NCBI RefSeq assembly: GCF_030272615.1 | Contig: NC_081405.1 | Coordinates: forward strand, 469,202,008-469,266,007 | DNA: 64,000 bases | Direction of reading: 5' to 3' | Source of the DNA: Cryptomeria japonica | Taxonomy: Eukaryota; Streptophyta; Pinopsida; Cupressales; Cupressaceae | In this document: positions 44,956-57,180 of the stretch, piece by piece | Layout of the letters: every line of letters begins with the position of its first letter | How positions within the stretch are numbered: position 1 is the stretch's first letter | Notes under the pieces: model-generated | Databases searched by the model: none | Told to the model about the DNA's origin: nothing | The model's input: the letters and a program-made list of their open reading frames with translations, nothing else | Position numbers and translations under genes: made by a program

Positions 44956-45473
44956 AATTTTTTGCTTTGACAAGCATCAATGAAAAAAATTAGAAAAAAT
45001 AGACAAAAACGTACAATTTTTTTGAAAGACTCACCATGCCGCCAGTGTCGGGAGGTCTCTGATATGATCATACTCACTCGAACAAGTACAACCTCACTCT
45101 ATGACCCACCATCTCACTCTAAGGATGTCGAAAGCACTAACATATCAAAGGAACTCCTACAAAGAAAATGAGTGCAAATGAGCTCAAATCGGAACCAATT
45201 TTCAATTTATAGCTCAAAATTAGGGTTTTTGCCACCCTAATGGTCATGGTCCTATCCAATTTCAACATAGTTGTAGACATATCAAATGAGATCAAAACCT
45301 CACCAAACTTCACATGATTGATTACTACAATATTTTCAAAAAAATGGTCTTAATTTCACATTTTTTTGACCACTTTTTTCGAGGGGGCATATTTACACCG
45401 TAAGTGTTGTTGGGGCATACTGGGGAAAAATTTTCTTGTTTTCTTTGAAACAATATCATCTCAACATTGTCTC
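44956..45473 (+). other. 3' end of element A before the polypurine tract
   Basis: I see no gene in the + direction. On the minus strand it would be the leader of the antisense gene, with an ATG-initiated but quickly stopped reading near 45108. Near 45400 the sequence ttgttggggcatactgggg is G-rich. Confidence 0.5.
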
Positions 45474-45486
45474 AAAGAGGGACAAA
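45474..45486 (+). other. Polypurine tract of element A
   Basis: aaagagggacaaa immediately precedes an LTR beginning tgtagacac. The match to element B (AAAGAGGGGCAAAA then TGTAGACAC) supports the boundary and the family link. Confidence 0.82.
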
Positions 45487-46646
45487 TGTAGACACTAAAA
45501 AATGTCCTTTTGATCACATAAAAATTTATCGTCTTATTAATTAAATAATTCTTTAGTTATTTAATTCAGCTAATTTATTCTTCTTATTAATTCAAATCAT
45601 AATAAATTGCCCAATTTCACCTTCTATATCATTTTAATCAATTAACCATATCTCAAATATTAATTATTTAATTAATTGCGACATTTTCCTTAGCTAAATA
45701 ATCTTTATTATTTAATTAATTCAATTTCCTATGATTAAATCATACCTTTTGAATTATTTAATTAATTAATTTAATTCTTCCAAATCCCTAAATTCTAATT
45801 TCAAATTAATTTAATTTAATTCCACATTTTCAAATTCAAATTCCCCAATTTGTGAATTTCATTTAATTTCAACAAATTTCATGCGCATTTCATCATTTGA
45901 AAGTCCAAATTCAAATTGAAAATGAATATCAAACTCAATTTCAAAATCCTATAGCACATGTTGAAATTAGAACTGGTTCATCAAATCAGTTAACTCAGTT
46001 AACTAATCAATCCCTCTTTTAACTCTCAATCACCTTTTCTGACTAACCAGTTATCTCTCAATTAATTTAGTCATCTCTCCAATCAATTTAGTCAACTAGC
46101 TAGTCTATTCAATCTATTGGTTAATCTATTTAGTTCACTAGCCAATCTAATCAGTTAACTTCCCAATCAATCCTATTAAAAATTCAAATCAATCTTGTTA
46201 ACAAATCAATCAAACTAGTTAACAAGTCAATCAAGATGAGTTCACTAATCAATTAATTTCAGTTGACTATCAATTAGGACTTGAGTTCAAAATCCCTCCC
46301 CATCTATGTTGAAAATTAATATAAACAACATCATTTTCTCAATCAAGCTAGAATCACAATCTTTGAAATAGTTGTCAATCCATGGAGGAAATCAGTGCAA
46401 TACTTGAGAGCCAATTCAACAACAACTAAGGAGAAGAGCAATGGAAGCCTTGTTAAATCAATTGAGGGAGTCTTAAATTATATTTCAATTCATTTCATAA
46501 TTCAATTGATATTAGCATCATTTCATTGCAATTTAGGAGTAATTTGATTAGATTAGAGTTGGTGATTCACTCTAATAATCTAATCATGTTATTTATGCTT
46601 AATTTACCCCTAGAAACAACATCCATGGTATGCATAGTGAACCCGT
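45487..46646 (+). repeat. 3' LTR of gypsy element A (cut by a copia element)
   Basis: It starts tgtagacactaaaaaatg after the polypurine tract. It is AT-rich with many ttaatt words, like the first part of the element B LTR, and has repeated ctagttaac/cagttaact words at 45985-46260. The right edge is the copia insertion at 46647. The far side may continue after 55304, but I could not confirm it without the 5' LTR. Confidence 0.72.
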
Positions 46647-47946
46647 TGATAGCAGAGCAACAACAATGTAAGAAACTTGAGAGGGGGGTGAATCAATTTT
46701 CACCAAACTCAACCAAATTAACCTTAACTTTAGATCTGATTAGGAATAACAATAATAGAAATAATCACCACATCAACAAAACACATAACACAAGGATTTT
46801 TTATGGTGGGAGCCTACCCATAATAAGATGATACTTTGCAGTAGTATGTGTAAATATTACAATGGGGAATGCACATGCATTCAGGCACACTGCCTAGAGC
46901 TAGCTTCTCAAAAACAAGAAGGGCTACAACCCTGAGGAAGGCTCACTGCCTTACAAATATCAGACAACAATCCAGATTACATGAACTGAAGGAATAGCAT
47001 CTCCAAATGCCTAATTATAGTTCCAGTTAAGCACACTATCTGCACAACAACTCTTATTTTCTCCTCCACACTTCTGAATGATAAATTCACTTGTCCACAC
47101 ATACAATATACTCTTAGATCATAAACATAGTTGCAGACATACAACTAACATGATTACAATGCCTATTTATATAAGTCATCAGCCTTACCCTTAAGGTCAA
47201 CTCAACACATAAGATCTAATTACAAAATTACATCACATGATACATAAATCCATAATCGGACCAATACAATGTTGGCAAGGACATAACATGGACCCAAATC
47301 AAATCCTCGAACACACTACACTGTCAAATAATTCACCAAGATCATCCGCAACATGCTACACCACTAAATATATTGCATAACATGAAGAATACCACCATAC
47401 CAATAAAATATTCAATAATGTGCACCACAATTAATGCAGACCACCAAAATGCATAGCACACGATCATAGAATATCAACAAGCAACATCAATTCTATTGCA
47501 ACAACTCAGATAACAAGCTTCATCATTACTACATCACCGGGGCTCAAGAACACCAACTAACAATTTGAAATATATTCTTGCAAAGTTTCATATCATGAAC
47601 CATTAGATTAGAGGACACACATGAACATCCCAAACACTCTCTGAAATCCACAACTCAAGATATAATCATTCTGAAGCAATATACATCAAATACCATAACT
47701 TTGCAACATAAAACACTAAAAAACCAATCCACATACTAGACCTCATATCTCAACCAAATCAACACAGAGCATCACGAAACTCATACTAAATCAACTAGAG
47801 ATAAGTATCTCAAAACCCAATAAACCGCATTAGCACATCTGTAACAAATCACCAAAATAACTCTTTGCAACAAGCCAATTCTCTGCAACATAGTAATATA
47901 TTAACGTCAATAACAACACATATCCCAACAACTCTAATATCCAACA
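46647..47946 (-). repeat. 3' LTR of the minus-strand copia element
   Basis: On the minus strand it starts TGTTGGATATTAGAG and ends in CTATCA, matching 53993-55304 with scattered changes. A TATAAATA element (minus) is at 47164-47171, and the TTCACCCCCCTCTCAAG block is near 46681-46697. Confidence 0.85.
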
Positions 47947-48289
47947 ATCTCCCCCTTTGGCATTGATGGTAACATATGAATTTGAAAAAAAATCAATGCA
48001 ACAAAGAAATAAACAACCAACAATCTCCCCTGAGATCATAAGGATCAACTCCCCTTTTCACAGACAACTCAAAAATACTTTAGGGTTTTTCATATTCTCT
48101 TCTCCCCCTTTGAAAACAATTCCAAAGACATATAAAAAATATTATTCTCACCCTCTAAGAAGGACAATATCTTCCCCTTAGTATAAACTTGTAAATCTGA
48201 ACAGCTGAACTATACACTGACTACTCACCCGGAGCAACAACACCACTCAGCAATCTAGATAACTATTGGCATTACAATAGAAAGGAGAT
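47947..48289 (-). other. 3' untranslated region and polypurine tract of the minus-strand copia element
   Basis: The minus strand reads CAATGCCAAAGGGGGAGAT next to the LTR start. Further GGGGAGATTG and AAAGGGGGAGAAG tracts occur near 48025 and 48103. No gene is seen. Confidence 0.7.
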
Positions 48290-49736
48290 TGTTGGCATTT
48301 CAATAAGGATATTGAGAAGGTTGTTGGAGATTGTTGATATAACTGAAGAAGGATAATTAATGTCTTAATAATATTGTTTTGTCATTGATGTCAAGAAATT
48401 GATTTTCTGATTCAGTATGATGTTGCCATATCTTGAGAAGTATGTATTGATGATTATTAGGAGGCCGGTAAGTGACACAGAAAGAATGTGATAATGAAGG
48501 AGAAATAAGTTATTCAATGGGCAAATATTACCAAGTTAGACAATGATGAGATCATGTTCTTTTGATTATTTTGATATCCTACACATGTTGTTGATTATAA
48601 GTTTAATATTGTACTATGTCACCGAGCAAAGAACCTAGTTGGTAAACCCTAAGGTTATTGATATCGGTTAAAGAAGGCAGAATTTCTACTGAGCAAAGTT
48701 CAATATTAACTGAGTAACAACCGAGTTATAATAGATTGCATTGGATGGATAAATGCATTATTTAATGAAGGATGTTGATGAGTTGGAGATGAATAAATGA
48801 TTGGTTTGTCACGCAATAAGTTTGTTAAGGATCTACAACAATAGAAAATCAAGAGGAAGATCTACAATACAAATTGAACCGCAATAACCTAGCACAAGTT
48901 CCTATGAAGGAATGCAAGTTCCAAGGTGAGGTAAAACATTTTCAGATCAAAGGATACATTGAACCTAGTCAAGTTTGATGATGTGATGGCTAAGATTGAT
49001 CATGGGAAATGTGATCAAAGGAGATTAAGCAGTTAGAAAATGTTTATAAATAAGGAATTGTTGATAAACAATGTATGCAAGCAAATGTATGCATAGTGAT
49101 GCTACAGGATTCTTTACCGAGCTCAGAAGCTTGAAGATCTGATTGAAGAATAGATTGAGAAGCCCAACAAGGGACTAGATAAGTCTTATGACAAGATTGT
49201 TTTGAGCAAATAGAATCTTCTTTAGCATTTCAAATGTGAAGTTGTAGATATATTTATTACTGTTGTTTATTTTGTAAGTGATAGAAAATCTCTTAACCAA
49301 GTGGACCTAACAAACTTATTTGTAAACCCTCTAGCAAGGTAACATTCTAAATGAGTGTTTGAAATCCTTTGACAAGGTCACTTCTAACAAAGTGCAAGAC
49401 TCTAACAAGTCTGAGGGAAATCCCTTAACCGGGTCACATCTAGTAATGTGTTTGTAATCTTTAACGGGATTTTCTTTTAACCGAGCATACTCTAGAAGGG
49501 TATATTTCTTAGTGGGTATGAAATCCCACAGCAGTTTTTCCCTATTTGGGTTTCCATGTTAAATCTGGTGTTATATGTGTTGTGATGTTATCTATTCTTA
49601 AGTTAGAATGTTTTACAGTTTTGGCTACATATTCTGAAGTATAAGCTACCGAGGTTGAATCTGTTGAATATATTGAAGATTAAGTTTGTATGATTCACCC
49701 CCCCCCCCTCTCATCTTACTAACTATTGGCATCAGA
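48290..49736 (+). repeat. Foreign copia LTR with attached primer site, inserted in the 3' region
   Basis: It starts tgttggcatttcaataagg, has the gattcacccccccccctctca block at 49692, ends near actaac at 49722, and runs into attggcatcagaac, a degenerate tRNA-Met site. It is in the + orientation, opposite to its host. No internal coding region or second LTR is present, so it is a 5'-LTR fragment rather than a clean solo LTR. The 12-base word aactattggcat occurs at 48261 and 49720, on both sides. Confidence 0.72.
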
Positions 49737-49766
49737 ACTTTACAATAACATGATAAGACAATGAAT

Positions 49767-51660
49767 TCCACTGGATTGATGCAACTCAATTCATCTAGTT
49801 CTTAGCAAGAAGGGAAATTACCCCTAACTTCTCTCTCAAATATAGAAATGTTTCTATAGGCAAAGGCTTAGTGAAGATATCTATAATTTATTCCTTTGGA
49901 GATACATACTCAAATCTGACTTCCACTGACTTTCTCTCTCAGATAATGAAACTTAATTGATATATGCTTTGTCTTAGAATGTAACACTAGATTATTATAA
50001 ATATTGATAGCACTAGAATTATCATAATAGATAACAATAGGATCATTATAAACAACTCTAATATCCTTCAACATCTACTTCATGCAAACAACTTGAGTAC
50101 AATTTCTAGCAGCAGCAATGTATTCAACTTTTGCAATAGATAGAGAAATAGCATCTTGTTTCTTACTTGTCCAGGTAACCAGCTTCTTTCCCAAAAATAA
50201 TGCTCCACCGGTACTGCTCTTTCAGTCATAAACATCACCTACATAGTCACCATCAATATAAGCATTTAAACTGAAATCATCTTCCTTTGGATACCACAAA
50301 ACATAATCAACTATCCCCTTCAAGTACCTGAATATCCTCTTCACAAAAGTAATATGAGTTTACTTAGGATTAGCCTGAAATATTTCAACAAGATATACAA
50401 CATTCATAATGTCAGGTCTAGTCTAAGTCAAATATAGCAGTCCACCAATCATAGATCTATACAAAGTCTGGTTAGCCTTCAGAGATTCATCATCTTTTGA
50501 CATCCAATCAACATAGGAGTTCCAACAGGTTTGGAACCATCTAACCCAAAATCCTTTAACAATTCATTCACATACTTAGATTGAGATATGAAAATACGTT
50601 TGTCAATCTGTGTAATTTTCAATCCCAAAAATGATTTCATCTCACCTATCATAGACATCTCAAACTCTTTTTGCATATCATCTGCAAATTTTTTACTTAA
50701 ATCGTCATCTCCTCCAAACATAATGTCATCAACAAAAACTTCAATAATTAAATGTTATAATTATCAATCTTGAAGTATAAATTACTATCAGCAATGCCTT
50801 TACAGAATCCCAATTTCCTCAAATACATGTCCAATCTAGCATACCAGGCTCTAGTGGCTTGTTTCATACCATATAATACTTTCTTCAACGTCCATACCAC
50901 GTCTTCTTCATCTATTAATGAAAATCCATCAAGTTTCTCAATGTAGACTTCCTCTTCCAACTCACCATTCAAAAAGGTTGACTTCACATCCATTTGATAT
51001 ACCTTGAATTTCTTATGAGCATCATATGCAATAAATAATCTAATAGCTTCAATTCTAGCTATCAAAGAAAAAGTCTCCTCAAAATAAATACCTTCCATTT
51101 CATAATATCCCTTACATACTAATATTGCTTTATTTCTAATAACCTATCCATCTTCATTTAGCTTATTCTAGAACATCCATTTAGTACCAATTAAATTATT
51201 TTCCTTAGGTCTCAGAACAAGTTCCCATGTTTTGTTTTTCTAAATTTTATCTAACTCTTCTTCCATAGTTTTTACCCAATTTTCATCTTTACATGCTTCA
51301 ACAACATCTTTAGGCTCAATTTTAAAAATCAAACATGTCTCTTCAATAACAATCCTTCTCCTAGTCATCACACCTTTATTTTTATCACCAATAATCTAAT
51401 TTTCTGACTGATTTAATCTTACATACCTCAGGATCTTCTGATTATTTTTATTTTCGGGCTCTTGAACTTCTTCACTAGCAACAACATTATCATTCACTAT
51501 CTCTATCTCTATCAGATCACTCTACTTCATACTCTCAGTCTGCACTTGCTTTGAAGTAACATCCTGATCATCAAACTCATATCTCCATGCTCTAATTTTC
51601 TTCTCATGATTCTCATCAACCATCACATTTGCACCCTCCATTATCTTTCTCAGTCTCTTA
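49767..51660 (-). pseudogene. pol: Reverse transcriptase and RNase H of the minus-strand copia element
   Basis: RT blocks on the minus strand are [56 protein letters not shown] (catalytic D), [16 protein letters not shown], then a frameshift near 50748 and VFVDDIMFGGDDDLSKKF (catalytic DD). MIGEMKSFLGLKITQIDKRI and SKPVGTPM follow. RNase H is more decayed: RSMIGGLLYLT, YLKGIVDYVLWYP, LFLGKKLVTWTSKKQ, YYDNSSAINIYNN, TKHISIKFHYLREKV and a final FLYLREKLGVISLLAKN near 49795. Stops are frequent, and many are TAG or TAA where Gln is expected. Confidence 0.85.
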
Positions 51661-52640
51661 TTGTAACACTAGTAGGATTTTCTCTTAGTATAATATCCTA
51701 AAAAGATTATCTCATCACATCTTGCATCAAAATTTCCTATATCCTCATCTCTTTTGATATAACATTTGCTTCCAAAGATTTTGAAATATCTAATTGCAAG
51801 AACATGACTAAACCATAACTCATAAGGGGTCTTACTAGAATCACCTTTTATATGCAATAGATTGAATGTGTATACAACAATGCTAACAACTTCTCTCCAG
51901 TAAATAAGCGGAAAATTTCCTTCAATCAACATAGTTCTAGTAGCATCCAAGTCTGTTATGTTCTTCTGTTCAACAACTTTAATCTACTGAGGGGTTCTTG
52001 GAGAAGATAACTGTCTTCTGATTCCATGCTCTTCACAAAAGGAATTAAACTCCTAGAGGTAAATTCTCCACCTATGTTAGACCTCAGACACTTCATCTTC
52101 AATCATGTCTTTGTCTCCACTTCAACTTTGAATATTTTGAATTTCTCCAATGCTTTAGGATTCTCCCTTAGAAAAGTGACCCACATCATCCTAGAATAGT
52201 CATCAATCAGCAACATAAAGTATATGTCTCCCTACAAGCTTCTCACTCTAGATGGACCACATAAATTAGTATGCACAAGATCTAACAACCCATTAGATGT
52301 ATACAGTTTTCTCTTGAATGAAATTCTTGTTTGCTTTCCGAATTGACATTCTTTACATACAGGATTAGTAGGCTTTACTATCTTAGGCAGATCTATAACA
52401 ACTTGAGTAGAACTTATCTTAATCATGTATTTAAAGTTAACATGACACACTCTTCTATGCCACAGCCAACTCTCATCAATCTTAGCAATCAAACAAATTT
52501 TCTCACTAGCATTCAAATGAAAGATATTACCTTTAGTCTTAGTACCTAATGCAATCTCTATATTGGAGCTATTCAAGATCTTACATTTCCCATTCTTAAA
52601 TTGCAAATCACATCCCTTATCAACCATCTATCCAACACTC
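51661..52640 (-). pseudogene. Integrase of the minus-strand copia element
   Basis: The pre-integrase zinc domain reads SWLWHRRVCHVNFKYMIKI and NPVCKECQFGKQTR (HHCC). LLDLVHTNLCGPSRV carries N where the first catalytic D is expected, near 52260. After stops comes the second-D region, then RRQLSSPRTPQ-stop near 51990 and VVEQKN with the catalytic E at about 51970. MLIEGNFPLIYWREVVS, KTPYELWFSHVLAIRYFKI and DEIIFLGYYT follow. Loss of the first D and the stops make it inactive. Confidence 0.82.
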
Positions 52641-53933
52641 AAAATATTATTCTTCAACATATAAAACATCATCAATATTATGCTTACCATCAAGAGAAAT
52701 TGAACCTCTATCATGGATCACACAAGCTTTATTGTCTCCAAACCTCACTACACTGCCATCATACTTCTCCATATTCATAAATTTACCTTTATCTCTTGTC
52801 ATATGATGTGAACAACCACTGTCAATTACCAATTCATCTTTCTCATCAATCTTAGCAGCCAAAGCTTTATCTTCAACAATATAGCTTCTAGAATTAACAA
52901 ATAATGGATCATCTTCCTTGATACAAATGAACACAAATTCATCTTCAGAATTCCCTTTCTCAGACTCCTCATCACTCACACCTTCATTGGTAGCATAATA
53001 ACATTTCTTCTGATATTTATACTTTCGATTAGGTTCGTAAGGCTTCTCATAATTTGACACTTTTTTGGCTCTTTCAGGACACCTAGAAGCAAAATGACCA
53101 ATCTTATTGCATGAAAAACATTTAAAAGGTAAATTTCCTTCATACTTATTGGCTCCCTTAGGCAATCTTCTAGCAATTAGTTCTTCAAGTTCTTCCAATT
53201 CTCTGTCTTGTTCTTCCATCTCTCTCATTTCTCTTTCATATTTGGAAACCCTAGTTGAACTTTCTCCCAGATCATACTTCTACTTGCCGGATATAATAGA
53301 TTTAAATACAAGCCCAGTTTTACCATGTGATTCACCAAGTTCACTCAACTCAAAAGCAACAAGCTTACCAATCAGCATATCTCTTGTCATAGTTATCATA
53401 GTCTGAATCTCATCAATAGTAGCAACTTTATGTTTATAAACAAGAGGCAAGGATCTCAATACTTTATCCACAATATCATCTTCTTCAAGGACTCCACTGA
53501 CACATCTAATGTTTAGCACAAGATCATTCACTTTAGCCATAAAGGATGTAATATTATCATCTTCTCCCATCTTCAACATCTCATACTTTCCTTTCAAGCT
53601 TTGCAGTTTAGCAACTTTCACATGTTTATCTCCTTCATACAAGGTTTCAAGCTTCACCTAAATCTCATGTGCAGTCAACAAAATCATCACATTAGTCATC
53701 TCTGCATTAGTCAGGGCACTCAATAATGCTTCCTTATCTCTTATATTATGTTCAACAACTTTAATCTCATCACTAATAATATGACCATTCACATGAACAA
53801 TATATGTGTTCTTTGTAATCTTCCAATAGTCTTCACCAAGACAATTCAAGTAAAATTTCATCTGATGCTTCCATATAGAGTAATTAGTTTCATCAAATCT
53901 CAGACTCTCCTTCTTGAAAACAACAGTTGTCAT
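52641..53933 (-). pseudogene. gag: gag and protease of the minus-strand copia element
   Basis: I take the ATG at 53933 (MTTVVFKKESLRFDETNYSIW) as the start, because the primer site is about 45 bases upstream and the NYSIW block follows at the usual place; an in-frame upstream ATG at 53948 is possible. Then come KLETLYEGDKHVKVAKLQSL, SLPLVYKHKVATIDE and MLIGKLVAFEL. A coiled stretch MREMEEQDRELEELEELIA precedes the knuckle CFSCNKIGHFASRC at about 53127-53086. The protease has VIDSGCSHHMTRDKGKF (DSG) and GSISLDGKHNIDDVLYVEE. Stops at 53658 and near 53279 break gag. Confidence 0.87.
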
Positions 53934-53976
53934 CTTGAATCTCCTCAAGCGATCAAGCTTCTTCTAGAGGATATAG

Positions 53977-53990
53977 CTCTAATACCAATT
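53977..53990 (-). other. Primer-binding site of the minus-strand copia element
   Basis: The minus strand reads ATTGGTATTAGAGC, one transition from the tRNA-Met site ATTGGTATCAGAGC, two bases inside the LTR. Confidence 0.85.
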
Positions 53991-53992
53991 AT

Positions 53993-55304
53993 TGATAGGA
54001 GGGCAGAAATAATGCAAAAAACTAAGAGGGGGGTGAATCAATTTTCACCAAACTCAACCAAATTAACCTCAAATTTAGATTTGAATAGGAATAATAATAA
54101 CAAAAATAATCACCACATCAACAACATACATAACACAAGGATTTTTGACACGGAAAAAACAATTAAGGGAAAAGCCACAGTGGGAGCCTACCCATAATAA
54201 GATGATAATCTGCAGTAGCATGTGTAAATATTACAAGGGGAATGCATATGCATTCAGGCACACTACCTATAACTGGCTTCTCAAAAACAAGAAGGGCTAC
54301 AACCTTGAGGAAGGCTCACTACCTTACAAAGATTAGACAACAATTTGGATTGCATGAACTCAATGAATAACATCTCCAAGTGCCTAATTACAGTTTTGGT
54401 TATGCACATTGTCTGCACAACAACTCTTTTCTGCTCTTCCACACTTTCAAATGATAAATTTGCTTATTTGTACATACAATACACTCTCATATCATAAACA
54501 CAGTGCAGACATACAACTAACATGATTACAATGCCTATTTATATGTCATCAACCTTACCCTTAGGGTAAACTCACCACATAGGACCTAATTACAAAATTA
54601 CATCACACGATACATAAATCCATACTCATACCAATACAATGTTAGCAAGGACATAACATGGAACCAAATCAAATCCTCAAACAAATTACACCATCGAATA
54701 ATTATCTAAGATCACCCGCAACATGCTACACCACTAAATATGTCACATAACACGAAGAATACCACCAGACCAATTAAATCTTCAATAACGTGCACCACAA
54801 TTAATGCTACCAAAATGCATAGCATATGATTAGATAACATCAACAAGCAACATGAATTCTACTACAATCACTGCAACAACTCGTATAACAAGATTCGTTA
54901 TTACTACATCATCGGGGCTCAAGAACACCAACTGACAAATTGAAATATATTCTTGTGAAGTTCTGTATCATGAACCATCCAATCAGAAGACACATATGAA
55001 CATCCCAAACACTCTCCAAAATCCACAACTCAAGATATAATCATTCTAGAGAAATATAGATAAAATACCATAACTTTGCAACATAGAACACTGAAAGACC
55101 AGTCCACATACCAGACCTCATAACTCAACCAAATCAATACATAGCATCATGAAAGTCATATTGAATCAACTAGAGATAAGTATCTCAAAACCCAATAAAC
55201 CACATCAGTACATCTGCAACAGATCACCAAAACAACTCTTTGCAACACAAGAATATGTTGACATCAATGACAACAACATATCCCAACATCTCTAATATCG
55301 AACA
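53993..55304 (-). repeat. 5' LTR of the minus-strand copia element
   Basis: It is the partner of 46647-47946. On the minus strand it starts TGTTCGATATTAGAG and ends CCTCCTATCA. It keeps gcacacaagg-like and taacatgattacaatgccta blocks in common with the other copy. Confidence 0.85.
54536..54543 (-). promoter_or_regulatory. TATA box in the 5' LTR of the minus-strand copia element
   Basis: The minus strand reads TATAAATAGGC. The same element is kept in the 3' LTR at 47164-47171. Confidence 0.6.
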
Positions 55305-55994
55305 AAACCATCACAACCATATCTCATAAGTAAAGATATCACAAAAATAAATAGGACTTCCATAAAAACCCAATCAACAAAGGGGTTAAGTCATGAATCG
55401 ACAACGTATACATAGCTATCAATTCATTGAAATAAAAGCAAGGGATTGGGCCTATAAAAACTAATACAATTCCAAAAATCCATACATGTTAACATGAAAC
55501 ATCATAGAATCATAGATCATTGATTCCATAACACAACCTAACCATAACATCACTTCTAATCCACAAATATTTCTTTTAACCAAATTCTCTCAAAGAATCT
55601 TCATAAATGAAAAATCAATGAAGGAACACATGAAACTAAAAGGAGAGACATGAAACCATCACATAGGCTCTGGAAAATCACAACAAAAAGTTATAGACCT
55701 CTAAACAAGCCTCTAGTATGATCTATATCGACAAGGACTCAAAAAACCAAGTCGGGAGTGAAAAACTATTAAGTAGCACTTTTGTTACTTCTTTTAGTGA
55801 ATATGACACTTATTATAGCTCTTTTGCTAATTGATTTATCAAATATACCGGTTATTTTAGCACATTTTCCTTTTGTTCTAGTGCATTTACAACAGAACCA
55901 AGAACATGACACTAGGTTTGCTAGCATTTGATCATTTGATCTTAACTGGTAATTGTTTATTTGCTTGATGCAACTAGTACATGTTTGATTAGAT
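55305..55994. other. Unassigned spacer
   Basis: I see no gene, LTR or clear repeat. It could include the rest of the element A LTR cut at 46646, but nothing in the window allows the comparison. The minus-strand open stretch at 55769-56035 has no recognisable motif and runs into the next LTR. Confidence 0.45.
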
Positions 55995-57163
55995 TGTTGT
56001 ATGATGACTATGTTGTATGTTGTCATTGATGGCAACTATGTTTTTACAGTCATCTAAGTCCTATAGGTCAACTGAAAAGGCTTAACTGATAAGTAGAGAC
56101 AATTTTATTAGAACCAGTATTTAGGACTTTAACTGGTAAAAGACAGACAGTATTATATTCCGACAACCGGTACACAAAATCTATGAAGAATGAGATGATG
56201 TAGTTTTGTAGAAGCAATGAAGGCAAGTGGATGAAGTTATGTTCATGACTACATTTGAAAATTTGATCGGATGAATGAGATTTTATTGACAGAGTAGGTA
56301 TCTTGACTGAGACTTAGCCGATAGTGATGAAAATCACTCAGATCAGTAAAACGACACAGAATTGGATTTATTATGTCGGTGACCAACATAACTAAAGCAT
56401 ACAATGTAAGATTATCTAGATACATTGAACCTAGGGAATTGTAACAAGGTTCTAGCCAACCTAATGATGATTTTAAATGTGTGATGAGGTATGAAAGTAT
56501 ATATAATTATGAGCTTGAAAGTGTGAAAGATCATTAGTGAATTTTTTATTTCTGGTAGTGTGGTGACCAGAGGAGTTGAGAGATGAAGTATATGTGATGT
56601 TGTAATGTTTTGAATTAGATCTTATCAGACACTAAAGGTGTTATACTAATTTCATTTGTACTTGTTGTCTCCCTAACAGTTGCAACAAGAAAATCCGCAT
56701 ACAAGGTCACTCCTAACAAGGTGCAATCAGATCCTAATAGGCCTAATCATTAAATCCTCTAACCAAGTGACACATTAACTTGTGTTTGCAAATCCCAGTA
56801 ACTTGGGTAGCTCCTAATAGGGATAGTCCTCACAGGCCCTTTTGTAAATCTCTTAACCGGGCTTAGACACTTCAAAGAGGGTGTGCCCCTAACCGGGTGT
56901 TGTAGACCTTAACCGGCCATATGTCTATACTACATATAGTGGATCTTTGTGGGTACCTACTCCCATCGTAGTTTTTTGTATTTGGGTTTTCCACGTATAA
57001 ACTCTTGTGTCATGTGATTTATGCTTTATGTGGTGATTGCATACTTGGTGTTATTTCTTATATGCCTATTGAGTTTTAAGTTGGTTAAATTGATAATCAT
57101 ATTTTTATTGTTTTTACTTGCACTGATTCACCCCCCTCCCCTCAGTGCCTTATAAGTTCATCA
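55995..57163 (+). repeat. 5' LTR of the truncated copia-type element
   Basis: It starts tgttgtatgatgactatg and ends taagttcatca, before attggtatcagagcc. It has tgattcacccccctcccctc at 57124 and a TATA-like gtatatataatt near 56498. The partner LTR is not in the window. Confidence 0.75.
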
Positions 57164-57177
57164 ATTGGTATCAGAGC
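57164..57177 (+). other. Primer-binding site of the truncated element
   Basis: attggtatcagagc is a perfect match to the tRNA-Met copia site, directly after the LTR end. Confidence 0.88.
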
Positions 57178-57180
57178 CTA

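Larger units (their letters stand above)
1..46646 (+). mobile_element. Outer Ty3/gypsy element A (Tat lineage), split by three insertions
   Basis: The host pieces read in + order: gag, retropepsin, G-patch linker, RT, RNase H, archaeal-type second RNase H, integrase, a long 3' region, a polypurine tract and a 3' LTR. The second RNase H (WKLYFDGS at about 8960) and the integrase wording WGLDLVG...NGHKFI..TKYFTKWVE are typical of the Tat lineage. Insertions occupy 2470-5368, 9806-31155 and 35881-44015, and each is followed by resumption of the interrupted gypsy reading frame or region. The 5' LTR is outside the window, and the 3' LTR is cut by another copia element at 46647. All frames carry stops and shifts, so the copy is dead. 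The lineage call rests on motif recognition without a phylogeny. Confidence 0.85.
46647..55304 (-). mobile_element. Ty1/copia element, minus strand
   Basis: LTRs of about 1.3 kb (46647-47946 and 53993-55304) flank a primer site, gag, protease, integrase, RT and RNase H, all on the minus strand. It has a polypurine tract at 47947 and a foreign LTR fragment at 48290-49736 in its 3' region. It sits in the LTR of element A. Flanking bases (left aaccc or cccgt, right aaacc) are not a clean target duplication. All ORFs have stops or shifts. Its proteins are close in wording to those of the 57693 element. Confidence 0.87.
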
